Of a DNA stretch of 64,000 nucleotides, positions 24,091 to 38,345 are shown piece after piece (the stretch's first letter is position 1; every line of letters begins with the position of its first letter). The stretch comes from Echeneis naucrates (lineage: Eukaryota > Chordata > Actinopteri > Carangiformes > Echeneidae): contig NC_042524.1 of the NCBI RefSeq assembly GCF_900963305.1, forward strand, positions 570,501 through 634,500, given 5' to 3'. The position numbers and the translations under genes were made by a program. The notes below the pieces were generated by a model. It searched no databases. It was not told the origin of the DNA and was given only the letters and a program-made list of their open reading frames with translations.

Positions 24091-24095
24091 AGAGA
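23357..24095. repeat. (GA)n purine tract
   Basis: About 740 bp of GAGAGAGG-type repeats, seeded by the GA tail of the element before it. Two stretches that share GGGAGACAGGGTGAGAG and GAGAGCGAGAGG lie about 167 bp apart (GGGTGAGAG at 23841 and about 24007), so a block was duplicated within it. Confidence 0.95.
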
Positions 24096-26039
24096 GAGGG
24101 ATGGGGGGCAGTGCAGGGTTGGGGTTCGGAGAGGGGATATTCAAACAGGTGTAGGCAGGAACATGAACATTACTGCTCTGCTGACCTCCTGGTGGACCCG
24201 GAGCCTCAGGTTGGACACCAGCTGCTGTAAAATAAGACTGTTCTGGGGTCTGTGGGGGCCTTCAGCCGGCCCTTAAGGGCCCCGATGGGCAGCCTGGAGA
24301 CCTCCGGGTCGGCCAGTTGGGCGTCCTAAAATTTAAAATTAGTTTTGTGTTGTTTCTAATTTTCTGGCTCAAACTGAGCGAGTTTGAAGGAAGCAGCTAC
24401 GTTTTCACATCACAGACCACGAAACTGAAACCTCAACTTCATTCAGATCCATCCAAAAGGTTTTCAGATATATAAATCTTTCCTCTCTTTCATTATTCCA
24501 TCAGTTGGTGAATGTTTATTTATAATTTCTTCTCACAGTCTTTTGTTGTCAGGACCGAAGGAGACAAAGCTCAGTGTTTCAAGTTCTACAGTTTCTAATC
24601 TCAACATGTCCGTCCTCCTACACACAGAATAACGGGGACACCGGTAATCCGCTTCTATTCACTTATAGCCAGCCAATTTACTGAGACAAAACAAAGAGAG
24701 AGAGGAAAATGATCGGCCTCTTTCATCCACATCCTTTCCTAATTAATTTATCTGCAGCCAACAAACAGGCTAACGGCAGCGTAGGTGGAAACACCAAAAC
24801 GAAACTTCTGGTGACTCGCAGGAAGACGCTTCCTTCTCACTCATAAATTATTCTATTATTAAGTCAGTTTGGTTTTTAAACGCCCTTTTTCACGCAACAA
24901 ACCAGGAAGTCTAAAATCCGATGTGTTTCACTTCCTCTTCCTGTCGTGTGTTTTGTTGTCTCCTCCACTGTGACCTTCATTCAAATGAATCTGAGTCTAA
25001 TTGTCTGAAACAATAAACACATTCGATCACCTCAAACAGCCAGCAGGCTCCTGAAGGAGCGTAGTTTTAATGTTTTCCATGAAGGATGACGGGAGATGAA
25101 TTAATGATGGCGGCCGTTTGCACACACAGGAATATTTGTGTGGTGTGTAACAGCTCAGCGCTTATTTTCACCTCCGGTCCGTGTAAATCAGAGATGGGGG
25201 AGGGAAATGTTCCAGCGCTGCTCCTGTTGTGGCTCCGCTATTCTGGGTGTCTCCCACCTGTCCAGAACATGTGACCGCCACGTGTCCATGAGCTCATCAG
25301 GCGGTCAGCGGGACGGTTTCAACAAAAACACAGATCGACTGGAGGAACTGAAACGTCTACCTGGGACCCTGAAACTGCTGTCTTCATTTGGACATTTGAT
25401 TTTTTTCTTGTCCTCAAAAAACAAAGATGGCTGATTCTGACTGGAACCAGTTCAAAGCTCCCCCAACAAACAGGATTTTATTTACTTTCCTGTTTCAGCA
25501 CAAAATATTTCCTGCTAATTTTTGTTCTGCAGTACAAATATCCCACTGCAGCTCTCTCCCTAAAAACATTTTTAATCTGACCCAGAAACAGATCAGACGT
25601 GGGAAACTGTAGACACGTGGACAAATAAACTCATCAGGTAGGAAATTCATTGTTTTTTTACATGCAGGACTGTGACAGCCGAATACATTATAGATGTGAC
25701 AGTTTAACGTTTACAGCTCAGGACGTTTGTCAGGACAGATGGAGAAAATGGCCGACTTTGGTCAAAGTGTGGGAAACATTGGTGACCTTAAACTGTGTCA
25801 TCTGAAGTCCAGTTATATCAGCAACACAACACAACCCAGCTAAGCAGTCAGAAACAGCGTCCGTCCATGAGGAGCCTGGGTTAGTGAGCATTCAGGCTAA
25901 AAACCCCACAGGGACGCTGCACCTGGGGCTTTAGTCCCAGAATCCAACAGTGCTTCTGACTGCCGATGACACAACTGAGCTGCAACCGTGACGACGTTTG
26001 AAGGGAACATCAAACCGACCGGAGACAAAATGGCTCCTT

Positions 26040-26150
26040 TCTGGACCAGAGATCCTCTCTGCTGACCATCAGGTGCTCCGTTTAGAAGGACAGGTTAGGG
26101 GGGCGGGGCTACTGTGTGACCCAATCAGGAGAGAGCACAGAACAGCTCAG
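26040..26150 (+). repeat. Dispersed repeat copy, diverged
   Basis: CTCTGCTGACCATCAGGTG is followed by GGTTAGGGGGGCGGGGCTAC and GTGTGACCCAATCAGGAG, which fit the two ends of the 15640-15860 family. The middle is missing. Confidence 0.5.
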
Positions 26151-27222
26151 ATCCACCTTCTCCTCTGGACCTGAACTAATCCATTATAGGTCACCTACTG
26201 TAGGAGGTCCATCTTCTCTATCTAATGTATGATGTTTTCTTGTTTTAGTGTTTTAATCTGCACACAATGAAAGTTCCTTCAAAATCAACGGGAAATAATC
26301 CTGAAGTCAAAATGAAAAATCAAACTCCATCATGAGGTGACCAGACTGACGGACAAACTGTCAGTAGAGTCAGATAAACTCTAGTACTGATACTTCAATT
26401 TGAAAACGAGTTCAAAGTTTACCTGAAAACAGTCTGAATAGAGTCCACGTTGGTTCTTTATGAGCGATGAGATGAATAAAACAGCTTCTGTTCCTTTAGC
26501 TGTGCGGCAGCTAACACCTCAGCCAGGAAACCTTCAGTCGACAGCGGCGCAGCGTCGACTCTTTTATTTATGACTTCTGTGCGTTACAGCTGTCAGGCGA
26601 CATCAGCCGGCCGCCATGCTGCTTGTTCCCCGAGTCCTGGTTCAGCTCCTGCCTGCTCCCGCTCGGCCGAACTGTTTACGGAGGCACTTTCAACAAAACC
26701 ACTTAAGTCAAAAAGCACTTTGCAGTGAAACAAGAAGTCACATTATGGAAAAATGAGTTTGTGTGATTTCTCTGCAGGAAAATCTGAGTGTATTCCAGAA
26801 GGAAACACTTCCTCCTCTCCTTCCTTCCCTCCATTCTCTTTCTTCTGTCTCAAATTTTGAGCAGCTCTCCATTTCTTCTGCCCCCATAACCTCCACTAAC
26901 GACCCAAAACTTCACCAGCTCGGCCTTCAGAGGAGGAGGAAGAGAGAAGGCCTGATTTTCCCTGGTGGGGGAAACAACCTCTGCTGAGAGAGCCGTCAAA
27001 ATAAAAGAGAGGGAGAGACATTAAAAAAAAAAAAAAAAAAAAACAAGAGGAGTCGAGAAAAAGTGATTCAGGAATTACAAAAACCAAAAGATGTTTAAGC
27101 CGCAGCTGAAGATGGACAGACTGATCGGTCAGGAGGTGAAGCAGATGTTTTCTGTTCTCTCTTGTCAAACGATTAGCAGCTAATCAGCTTTTAAGTCACT
27201 TTTCTAATTGCTTTTTATGCCA

Positions 27223-27236
27223 GTTGTCATGGCAAC
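27223..27236. promoter_or_regulatory. RFX X-box-like palindrome
   Basis: GTTGTCATGGCAAC, one base off the palindromic X-box GTTGCCATGGCAAC. The same 14-mer recurs at 35291. Confidence 0.4.
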
Positions 27237-27289
27237 CGCGCCACTCTTTGAAGCCATTTGATGGTTTTCAGCCCCTTCAGGGCTTCTAC

Positions 27290-27292
<3 letters not shown>

Positions 27293-27329
<37 letters not shown>
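27293..27329. repeat. (TG)18 microsatellite
   Basis: A pure TG run. A shorter (AC)9 follows at 27395-27412. Confidence 0.97.
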
Positions 27330-27330
<1 letters not shown>

Positions 27331-30300
27331 GATGATTTGCACATTTACTGGGCCACAAATAAACGCAGAGAGGGGTGCAGTGACTTAGCCAACAACACAC
27401 ACACACACACACTCATGCTGGGATGGCGGTTGTTCAGAGCTGGCAGGGTCTGTTTTAATCCTCAGATCTGGAGGTCTACGGGGAGCAGACAGACCAGCAG
27501 CCAAAGGTCAAAGGTTTAATCCCGACACAACACCAGGATGTGGTGTAGACTGACGCTGTGCTCATGAGCAACACCTCCAGTCAGGTGCAGCGTAGCCTTG
27601 GAGTCAGGAAGTGAAGCTGTAGGCGCCAAATAAAACGCTAACAGGTCACCGACTGATCGTGCTAAAGAACGAGCTAGCTGAGAGAAGAAAACTAACTATG
27701 CTAACCATTCAAACATGTGGGCGGGGCCTAAGTACATATCAATGTGCTTTAAGTTGTAGTTTTTTTGTTTCCCAAATTTAATTTAACAGACTCAGCATCA
27801 CTGCAGAGGCTTAGGAAGTTTAATTGTGCCGATGTTTGTGTTTATGTCCACACGTCTCCTCACAGCCAAAGACGGACCGGAGGGGCTTATTGGACGTGAA
27901 TCCCTGCTGCTCGTCAAAGGTCTCAGGTCTAACCTGCAGCGACAACAACGCACCATCAGCACTTTAGACTGCATCACACTGCACTGAGTGTGTGTGTCCA
28001 TCGCACGCCAGGATCTGAACAGAACATGATGTTGTTTTTAGGTCTCATGACATGAGGTATGATCCGGGCCGACTCTGCTGGACGCACAACTTCACAACAC
28101 AAACTGTCAACTGACTGTTTATTGATTCAACCTGATCTTAATAAACAAAAACACAAGATGAACCAGCAGCACTCATCTTTACGAGCCGTTACTCCTCCAG
28201 ATGAAAACTGATTTTTGTTCTTTCTGATTTTCACTGTCGAGTCTTTTTCAGTCAATTCTCGCTGCTGAAGTTAAAGTTTCTGACAACAAACAGATTTTCA
28301 GCCGCACAAATTTCTGCTTCAAGAACAAACCTGGTTGTATCACACTTCTCCTGGACCAGATATTATTTTATCATCATTTCACTTTAATCAACGGGGCTGT
28401 CTAAATGTTTCATTATTTCATCTTTATAATGCTGACAGTTCAGGACAGAGAGGACTCAGACAATGAAAACATGAAAACATGACGTGGACGCAGCTTTTAA
28501 GCTGAGTTAACTAACTTCATCAGAAGGAGCCGTCTTATCCAACTCTTTGGCCCGATGATTGAACTCGGCATCAAAAGGAAAATAACAGCAGCTCAAACTG
28601 AACTCATTTAGGAGTCAGTGCCAACAGCAGAACACAGAGCCGAGCGATTTGGTACCAAATACAATCAAACAGAACAACAGCAGTCAGTGTTCAGGGAGGA
28701 AATGGGGGGATCATTACGACATCAAATTGGATTGGAGAACAAGAAAAAAGCTGGAAGGAATTCACAACCGTGCACTTTGTACAAAACGCTGCTGCTTGAC
28801 AGATTGAATTACAGCCCAAAATGGGGGAGGATTAAAGCCATGCAAATCAAGAGGCGATGCTGGAAACAAGGGGGAGCTGACAGACAAAAGATTTTCCTCT
28901 CACAAAGAGGCAAATCTGACATCGCCCAGAGATCCGAGATCAAATGTGAAGCATGCAAATGGAGAACAAACTCAGGTAAACATGACGGTTCAGCGACCTG
29001 GTCTTCGTTAAGAACTCAGGGCTTCAGAATGAGCCAAGTGGAAGGCCATGATGTTCAGGGGAGGGGTTCGGGGTCAGGGGGCGGGGCTCCACTGCTCTGT
29101 TGGTTGTGTAGAAGGTGAAGAACTTCCAGCCTGTCTCCACGCTGCGTTCAGTCCCGTTGAAGTGAATCAAAGACTTGTTATTTTTCTGACGCTCTCGCTT
29201 TCTCTGACTTGGCCTTTGAGCCTCGCAGCCTTTTTAATAGCACTTCCTTCTTTCTTTTAGTTTAGTTCAGGCCTGTGTAGAGAACAAAGAAGCGCACGGA
29301 GCAGCCAAACCCCGACTACGACTCCGACAGCCCAGAGTTTCCTGGCAGATTAAAGATTCTGAAGAAACTTTCTGGTACTATTTTCCACCCGAAGCTCTTC
29401 GCTGACTCGCCCTGACGATGAGTTCAGCTGACGGAGGAGCAGCTTTTAGCAGCTTCTCCCTGTCGGACTGGATCCAGGTCCAGAGAAAATCCTTCTGCAG
29501 CAGATCAGTCGGGTGATGAGAAGGAGCTTCAGTCGTTTAATGGCCATCGTGGTTCAGTTTCTGATTGTTTTCTGTTTAAAACCTTCCTTTGTTATTTATA
29601 TTTGTACTTTGTGTTACAACTTTGTGTTTTTGGTTTTATTCTCTTCCTTTTTATTTTTTCATCTTTATCTTCTAGAAATCTTTTAGATTTTTAAAATCGT
29701 ATTTTTATTTTCTTTATTGACTCGTTTTTATCAGTTTAAACTCCTTTTTGTTTCATTGGAGCAAAATCATCAGATTCATAACAGTGTTTCCTCAGTTGTA
29801 GTTGTGTTGTTGTGTGTAAATGGGGATGTTTGTGTGCGGTTTTCTGTCACTTTTACCTTGAGAAGGATTTTGTCTCACACTGTCGGAAAAATGCTTCACA
29901 AATAGAGATCCTGAAATAAAAACCTCCTTCATGTGGAAGAAAAGCTGCATTCAGATTCTGGTACAGCTTCACGCTGTAATAAAACAGGAGACCTTTCCTT
30001 CTTCGAACCGCCATCACGACAGGAAACAACTCCTGAGTCGCCCGAAGATGTCCTGATGATTTTGAACAGCAGGCCGAGCGACGCTGCATATTCATGAGGT
30101 TTGTTGGTGTCCAGTGTTGTTTTAATGCGAGGTGAGCGGAGCGGCGAAGGCCACGCCTGATTAACTCCTCGGTGCTTAATGGACGGAGCCAGAGAGCAAA
30201 GCTCTGCACGCTCAGGAAGCTCAATCAGCCGTGAGGCCCCCCCGCCATCGGCCCACGCGAGGCCTCCACATGTTCAAGAGGCATTTCCACAGAGACGCAC

Positions 30301-33300
30301 CTTCTACCAACAAAGACCCCCTGGGGGCATTTCCAGGTCAGAGGGAGGCAACAGGGATTTGACCAAAGTGGCACAAACCCAGAGGCCCGACGGCCGCAGA
30401 CCAAATCCTCTGTGTTAACAACAAAACAAACAATCGAGACTAAACAACACAACATGGTTACAGAACTCAAACTTTCACAAATGGACACAGAAGAGCGAAA
30501 AATAAACATTCAGTCAATTAGCATGCTAACATGTGTAAATTAGCATTTAGCTCAGAGAACAGCTGAAGTTCCCTGATGACAGAATAAACCTTTTCTGAGA
30601 TTCAGACCAGGTTCAGGTCCCTGCTGGTCTTTGGTATGGGCAACAAAACCAGGCGCATGAGGGCAGCACATCAGTAAATTATCCAATAATGTGATTAATA
30701 ATTTACAGCCCGTCAACTAATATGGCAGCGCTGAGCTTTTTTTCCAAAGAGCTGAAGGAGGAAACAAACTGAGACCAGTTTGGTTTTAACTGGACCCCCT
30801 AACGGGTCTGGATCTGGTGCTGATGAAGTCTGGGTGTGATCCATCTGAAATGTATTTTAAAGAGTGTTTGTGTTTGTTCAGTCTTTCACTGACAAATATA
30901 AAGCTGAATATGAAGATTTGCATCATTATTCAAAATCATCTCATTTCTGAAAATCACAGACACAGCAGAGGTCAGAGGTCATCCTGACAATGATGGATGG
31001 AGGACAATCAGGAAAACACTGAAAGCCACTTCACTTTTTTATTTTGGATGGAAACTAAATTAAAAAGGTTCTTTACGCGACAAGTAAAATGATCACATTT
31101 GCTTCCTTTCATGCAGCATTAATTTAAATAATCTGAAATCAACATGACGGAGGAAAGTGGATGTTCCACATGACGACCCCGCGGTGATCGGAGTGAACAA
31201 AGATTGTGAACTTCTGGTTTGTTTGCGCTGACAGAGTTTGTTGGTACTTTTGTGAATAAAACATGTGGAACTCCAACCTGAACAAACAAGTTTTCATCAT
31301 TATGTGGACGGTGAGGAAGCGAACTCTTGTGTTGGCGGTGTCCTGGCTCTACCTGCTGCTCTCAGGTCAGTCTGTATGGGTGTTAATTACCGTCCTCGCT
31401 CTGTCATTCTGTTTCATGTCGGCTCATTAACCTGCTTCAAACTGTCTGCTGCCGCCTTCCTCCGCTCTGCTGCTCACTTTATGCTCTTTCCTCCGACTCG
31501 TTCTTTGTTCCTGGAGTTTTGTTTTTCTGTTTGTGCTTCATCCACCCATCTGTCTACCTCCTCTCTTTTTGTTTGGACTGTCTTATTTAGTCTGAAGACT
31601 TGGATCTTAAATAAATACAACCCTCAGTGCCCCGTCCTCCTCTCGTTGCCGTCTTTGAATATCTTTCACATAAACTGCTTTTCATCTCACTTTAAACTTC
31701 ATCTTCATTTTCTGTTGCTCTTCCTCCTTGTCTCTCTCCCACGTCGATCCAGGGCGCCATTATTCCCCTTTAGCATTTTTAGTATTTAACGTCCTCACAC
31801 CATTCCACCTTCAAAAATAATTCCTCAAGGGCACACATGCTCAACCGAAGGACCTGAGCTTGTTTAACTTTGTCAGTTAATTATCAGGAAATGTGCTTCT
31901 GACAAACAAGAGATGGAAAATATTTCTCTCCGCTGAGTGGAACCGCCTTCCCCTTTTTGTGAAGGAAACAAACACAAATGCATTATGGCAGGCTTCTCTG
32001 GGCGGCCCGCTATTTTTTACATAACTGATAAAATCAGAATATCTATCTGTATGTGGATGATACTGTAATTTACACACATAACTTTTATCTGTAGATGATC
32101 TTTTATTCTCATCACTAAGGTCATGAGTTCACTTGAATTGATCCTTCTGGTTTTTAATGTTCAATAAAACAAACACCAACGCGAAGCCACATCTCTGAAG
32201 ACGCTGCAGCAGTTATGGTCACCAACAAATTCACTTTTTAATAACACAGACGTTAAAGATTGAAAACTTTAAATAGTGCACCATATCAGGGATGGATGAA
32301 GGAAATGCTGCTTATTAAACCTTTAAAGAACATGACGATAACCCAAACCTCGGGATTAGTTATCTCTGGGAACGCCACCACTCAGACAGAAAATGAAGCC
32401 TCTGATCCGGAATGATAGACGGACGACTTCGGTCCGGGACACTCAGGAGACGGTCTGACAGAGGAAACTGGAAAATTCAGCTGCTGCTTCCACTTTGTCT
32501 CATTTTAGCAAAAAGTGTCTTTGAAGTCGAGCTGAATTTAGAAATGAGAACCTTCAGCTGCTGAAGATTGTTGTTCTGTTTAATGGTTTTGTTCTCACCC
32601 TGATTAAAGAGCCGCACTTCGGTTAAAATAGATCCAGACGTTTTATTTTGGGAGGCGACAAGTTGAAAACTGTGAAGGGAAACACAAGTTTGGAGTGTGG
32701 AGTGTGATGGCATCTGTGTGTGTGCTTCAGGTCTACTCGTTATGAAAACTGAGGAGTCGGCATAATAAACAGCTGATGGACTAATCCCCCATCTGGTCTC
32801 TGCCACACACACACACAAAAGGCTGCCAAGAAATTCAATAACAGAGAAAGAAACAGTCACACAACATTTTGGCAAACACACATACACATACCCGTACACA
32901 CACTAACACACACTTTCTTTGATGCTCAGTTCTTCTGTTGTGTGTATCCAGCGGTACAGTAACAGGCCGAGGTAATTGTCCCATTTACAGACACACTGGG
33001 GAGACTCAGACCTGCGCACACACACACACACACACGCAATTTTACAAGCCTACACTGAATCTGTTACATAACACACTAACAGTTTTAAGACTTCAGACTC
33101 AGATAACACAAGTGTGTTAGGATGAGGATTTCTCTTTATAAAGTTTATATTCAGAATAATAATCTCCTCTGATTGGCTGACTGAGCTCCAAAGAGAAGAA
33201 CGCTAAACCTACAAATCTATCGTCGAATGGAGGCTCCGCCCACCAACATTAGAATGAAGTTTAATAAAGTTTCTTTTCTGAAATGAACATTTAAACACCT

Positions 33301-35290
33301 CCTGCTGCAAAATGGCAGTCAGAACTCATCAGCGCAGAACGGTCTGACAGCAGTTTGTCTAAAACACCTTTTATTAAAGTCAAAGAAGATGGAGACCAAC
33401 CTGAAAATGTAATTTTATCTTGATGTTTCAACAGTTTCATCTGGGAATTATTTCATGAAGTCATCGTCCTTGGAGGTGTTTCCAGCTCTGTACAGCACCT
33501 TATTGTTTTAGGGAGGATCATTAATGTAATTGCTTTCCTGTTTGTGTGAGTCAGATTCTGCTCCCTGCTGATGCTGCTGAGCTACAAAAAGAAAAAGCAC
33601 TTCTTTGTGTTGTGGCGGCGTGAGGAAAAAGACAACACCAACAAAAGAATACACACAAAGTGTCAAGCAGAAATAAAAAACGATCGTGATGGCTTCTTAT
33701 TTTTGTCACGTGGAGGAGAAATGTTTCCCCAGCAGCTGTTGTTGTGGTCATCATGTCGTACGAATGTTTCCACTTTCACACCTCAGATCATATCAAGGTG
33801 GTGTGAATTCGCTTTTAGCTACACACACACACACACACACACACACAGGTCAAATCCATTACCCAGGGTGCAGCTGACAGCAGCACCTTTCCTTCCTGTG
33901 GGACACACACTCCGTCCCTGTGCCGTTAACAGCCAGGCGATCTGCTGATGATAGATCAGAGTCGACACGGACGAACAGTTCAGGTTCCAGTGGATCAGCA
34001 GGTCTCTGTCAGGGAGGCAGCGTTGATAGATTCTGTACATCGACGGCCCAATAAGAGTCAAAACTGCTCTACAGCTGCACTGATAGTGTGAATTCATGAA
34101 TTCTTAATAAAGGGACTTGAAGTGTTGCAGAATTTTGAGGATGTCAGACTGCAGATTAATGCTGGTGGATTCAGGTTAACGGGGACGGCCTCACTGCGGT
34201 CCTGCTCCATGAGGATGAACCCTCTCCTGTTTAACACAAATATAAATACAGATAAAATCCATGTAAATGTTCCCAGAGGACGACTGCTGTTCATTTTCCT
34301 TTTTGTCAGCTAACCTTCATGCTCATTCCAACAGCTTACAGCTTCAAACCCAGAAAAGCATTGAGACCCAACAAACCACAGAAATATTATCATTTCTGGA
34401 TGTCATTCAGCTAAGACGACAAACTAATCAGCAAGTCTTAGTTAGCTGAGGTTTGTGGCTCAGCTAGCTAGGACTTCATTTTCACCACATTACAACTTCA
34501 CCTCATGCAGCTCCGGATGGTCGCACAAAGACGCCACAAATTCAAACACACTCACATACAGCAGATTTTCACGCTTTGTGGACAGACACACAACTCACAG
34601 ACCTATGGATATCTAAGAAGTAATGCTGTCTTTCTGTGTGTGATTAGTCATGGATTATTTATCCACGGCTTCATGTGTGTTGCTGTGATGGCAGAGTGTA
34701 ATGTAGCGTGTAAGCATGTTTTTCCATTAATGCTCTGCTGATCCTTAGCATGTTCAGAAGTACATGGAAGGAATGAGGACGATCACCGCCACACACACAC
34801 ACACACACAGCAGTTGATCACATGCTTTAAGATCCTCTTCCTTCTGATTCTCTCAAGCAAAGGTCAAAGGTCAGTGACGCCGACCGCAGCAGGAAGCAGG
34901 TTCAAAGGTGATGAGGCGAAGGATTAACTTCTAAAGCGATTTTACTGAGAAGTCCATCATGTGACGCTCCGCAGCATCTCAACTGGTCCAACCCAAATCA
35001 TGAAGGCGGAGGAGGGCAGCAGTCGGGGGGCTTGTTGTCAGCTGCTCAGCCTGAGGGCCCCACATCTGGGGGACACTTCTGCTCAGCCCTGGGCCAATCA
35101 TGGAGCTGATGTCAGCTTCCAGACACCCATCTATCCGTCTGTAGGCCGATGAAACGCTCCATTACACGGCTGCCTTTACAACGAATTCATCAGACTTTAG
35201 TGGAATGGAGGGGACGGTCCAGAAAACAGACGATGGACGGACTGTGTGTTTAGGACGGAGGGATGAAGGGGAGGAGGCTGCTCTTTGTTG

Positions 35291-35304
35291 GTTGTCATGG
35301 CAAC
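35291..35304. promoter_or_regulatory. RFX X-box-like palindrome
   Basis: GTTGTCATGGCAAC, identical to the site at 27223. Confidence 0.4.
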
Positions 35305-35577
35305 TCAGGGAGCATATCGCAAAACTTGTAGGCGCTCTTTTTCAAATGTGAGCCAATGAGATGAGTTTATTCCAGATTACATGGCCTGAGGGCGTGTCAG
35401 AGTTCCTCCAGCTCCCATGATGCTCAGTCCAGGGGAACTCTGGTCACACACAGACACACACACACACAGTGGAGTGTGTTACAGGAGTCTCAGTTTGGCT
35501 CCAGTTGGCAGCCCATCTCTGAAAAACATTCATTTCAGCCAGGTGATGCTCTTACCTTGAGCAGCAGTGTCAGCATT

Positions 35578-35580
<3 letters not shown>

Positions 35581-35623
<43 letters not shown>
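35581..35623. repeat. (CA)21 microsatellite
   Basis: A pure CA run. Confidence 0.97.
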
Positions 35624-35625
<2 letters not shown>

Positions 35626-35729
35626 GTCAGGATGCTAATGTTCCTGCTGAATAAATAATGATTGTGTGGCGACTTCCTGATCAACATGACGTACGACGAC
35701 ACACCTTTTTCTACACAACTCCAACACAA

Positions 35730-35862
35730 CTGAAGAGCTGTCTTTGGGACAGACTTCAATATAAGGGAGGACCCTTATATTGAAGTCTATGGGAAACTGT
35801 CCCTCCTCCTCCTGTATGTTGAAGTCTATGGGAAAATGCCCTCCCTCCTCCTCAGTAAACAT
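35730..35862 (+). repeat. Dispersed repeat, two cores in tandem
   Basis: TTGAAGTCTATGGGAAACTG at about 35780 and GTTGAAGTCTATGGGAAAATG at about 35818 lie 40 bp apart, each followed by CCCTCC-type sequence; the second runs on to CTCAGTAAACATT. The first core is preceded by a local inverted duplicate, ACTTCAATATAAGG against CCTTATATTGAAGT. Confidence 0.65.
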
Positions 35863-38269
35863 TCACAGTCTCAGGTTCGGTTCTGGTCCCGCCTGCCGAA
35901 ACCAGGAAGAAAAAAACCACGAGATTCGGGCCCTTAAATGAGAAGAGCAAAGATGAAAGCTGAGCTGCTGGAGACATAATGTGGGCCACGTGCACCCACA
36001 AGGACTCTGTACGGTCTAATCTGATTACAATGAGGTGTGTGGGAGAGCAGTGTATTGGATGACAAATACTGGACGTAGACAACAGCTATGGATTCCTGCT
36101 CCAACACGCACAATAACTTCATTTGCATAGAATAGAATTCGAGAAGAAAAACTGGAAAACCTCAATACACAGATGGAGAGATAGAAGGGACGAGAGCTGG
36201 AAGGAGGACGGACAGAAAGCCAGCCCATTTAATAGGCTATTGTGTTTTCTGCTGATGTTGCAGGTTGTTTTCAGAGAAGTGTGTGTGTGTGTGTGTGTGT
36301 GTGTGTCTTCCAATTAGTGACTTCAGGAGTATCTCCTTTCCTCTGTCCTTGTTTCCTCTCTTTCTGTCTTTTGTCATCCAGAAAACTTTTTATTTAATCT
36401 GTGAACTGAGTTCATTCTTGCCTTTGTGTTGTTGCTGGTTGTGCGACAGGAAGTGGAATAGTTCACTCCTGGACAGTTGCTGAGGTTTTCCCCATCGGAG
36501 GAGCTCGGCCGGAGCTGTGATGTTTTTCAGCCAGAGCATAATTTGGAGTTTTGTCATAAAGCAGATGAGAAAGAAGAATTCAGACATATTCAAACAGAGC
36601 TGAAGAGAGGAAATAAAAAATGACCACAGTCAGGTCTGCTGCTCTGTCGGCTCTCTAAACTGTTTAGTGGCAATTTCCTCGTCCTCCCAGAGAAACTACG
36701 TACAGCACATTATGTCACAATGATGAAGCAACCCTGCAAATAATGGTGTTTTCACCTACTTATTAGACTTAATTCAATTGGAAAGTTATGAGGAAAATAA
36801 ATTAGAATATGAAAGCCTGAAGCAGTTTCAGGTCCGTCGGATACACAGCTCACATTTATCTCTGTGACACATAATGAATTAGTTAGAGTAAAACAGGTAA
36901 GACCTCAGGAGGCGATAATGAATGTCCAGGTGTTGGCTCTTATTTCTGTTTGTCGTGCAGTTACACATTTGGCTGTGCTCTGTTCTACCTCTAACTTTAA
37001 CTGACGTTAATAAAGTTACAAGTCCAGCTGTTTGATGCAAATCATTAAAATTTAAGGTCCAGCTGAAGTCTGGAGTCATTTTTAAGAAACACGGGTCCAA
37101 ATAAACTCTCTCTTCTTCTGAGACAAGTCCAGGTCGGCAGGCAGTCTGAGAAAATGAAGAACGTACACGTGGAATCAAACAAGTTTCGAGTCACGTCGGT
37201 CCGGTTCTACTTGACTCTGGCATTTAGTCCAGAAGTGCTTCAGAGATTATTAGGCCCATGTGGTGACTCAGAGAGGAGACAGCAAGTGCCGTGTCTGATG
37301 TCATCAACAGCTCTGAAATGCTGACCAATCAGAGAGCAGCACCATGAGCACCCTGCCTTCGAGGAAACAGCGCTTAAATGTATTCAATCAGCACGATGTT
37401 ATGAAATGAAATGAAATTTATTTACAAACCACCGTGAAGAGCAGCTTTGGTACCGGAGGAAGGTTTGGACACCGAATAATCTTTTTCCAAAAAGAATCCA
37501 AAGGAACGCTTCCAGGCTGAAAACTGCTGCATATGTATGAAACGCCCCAAAGTTTTACATTTCCATTCAAAGACACTCAGGGGGGATTTTTCAGGGTTCT
37601 GTTTGGGTGAGTCGGGGAATTCCCTCTGGGGGGGATTCACAGCATTTAAGCCGATTCACTCGGAGCTATAAGACGTTTACAGCTCTGTGGTCAGAAAAAG
37701 GCAGAACCATCAAACACTTCATTAGTGACAGAGAGGGAGCTAATTACTGCTGACGGAGGTGATGGAGGAGGAGGAAGGCTCGTGATAATGAGGTGACGGG
37801 AGGAAACATGAGGCCAGAATCCGTCTGCATCATCGGGGCCTGTTTAAAGAGAGACAACAGAAGGTCTGAAAGCAGGAGACATCAAATGTCCTCCAACTTC
37901 ATCGTTGTCTCATTTAAAGCAGGACAGCTGTGGAAAGGTGGCCTAAGAGTTAGAAAGAGTCCCCCCCAGAAGAACAAACAGATCAGCTGCAGCTTCTTCC
38001 TGAAATCACGACTTCTCAACTAAAATATTCATCGGCCTTCAGGCTGCTGGAGACACAAAGGGTGAAAAACCGAATTAAAACCGAATTAAAGCTGAATTAA
38101 AATTTTAATAAAAACTAATTAAAATGGAATTTAAGCTAAATTAAAACTGAATTAAAACTGAATTTAAAGTGTCTTTAGCTGATTATCAGTCACTGCAGAT
38201 AATTCTGGATGACTAAAAACTGGACAGTTAGAAACCTGAATGAACATGAAGCAGAAGAGCCTGAGAAGC

Positions 38270-38345
38270 CAGATCGTCCTGAAGTCTATGGGAAAATGTC
38301 CCTCTTTCTCACTTCATTTAATAGCCCAGCAAACGTAAAGTGAAT
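38270..38345 (+). repeat. Dispersed repeat copy
   Basis: CTGAAGTCTATGGGAAAATG is followed by TCCCTCTTTCTCACTTCATT, the family's usual downstream sequence. Confidence 0.65.

Noticed and set aside
22514-24154. Long frames rich in Ser-Leu-Pro or Arg-Glu
   Set aside because: They only translate the CT and GA tracts.
28618-29118. A 166-codon open frame
   Set aside because: No start context, family motif or splice signals; its composition resembles noncoding DNA.
31265-31789. A 174-codon frame rich in Leu, Phe and Ser
   Set aside because: T-rich low-complexity DNA read in frame; it only mimics membrane segments.
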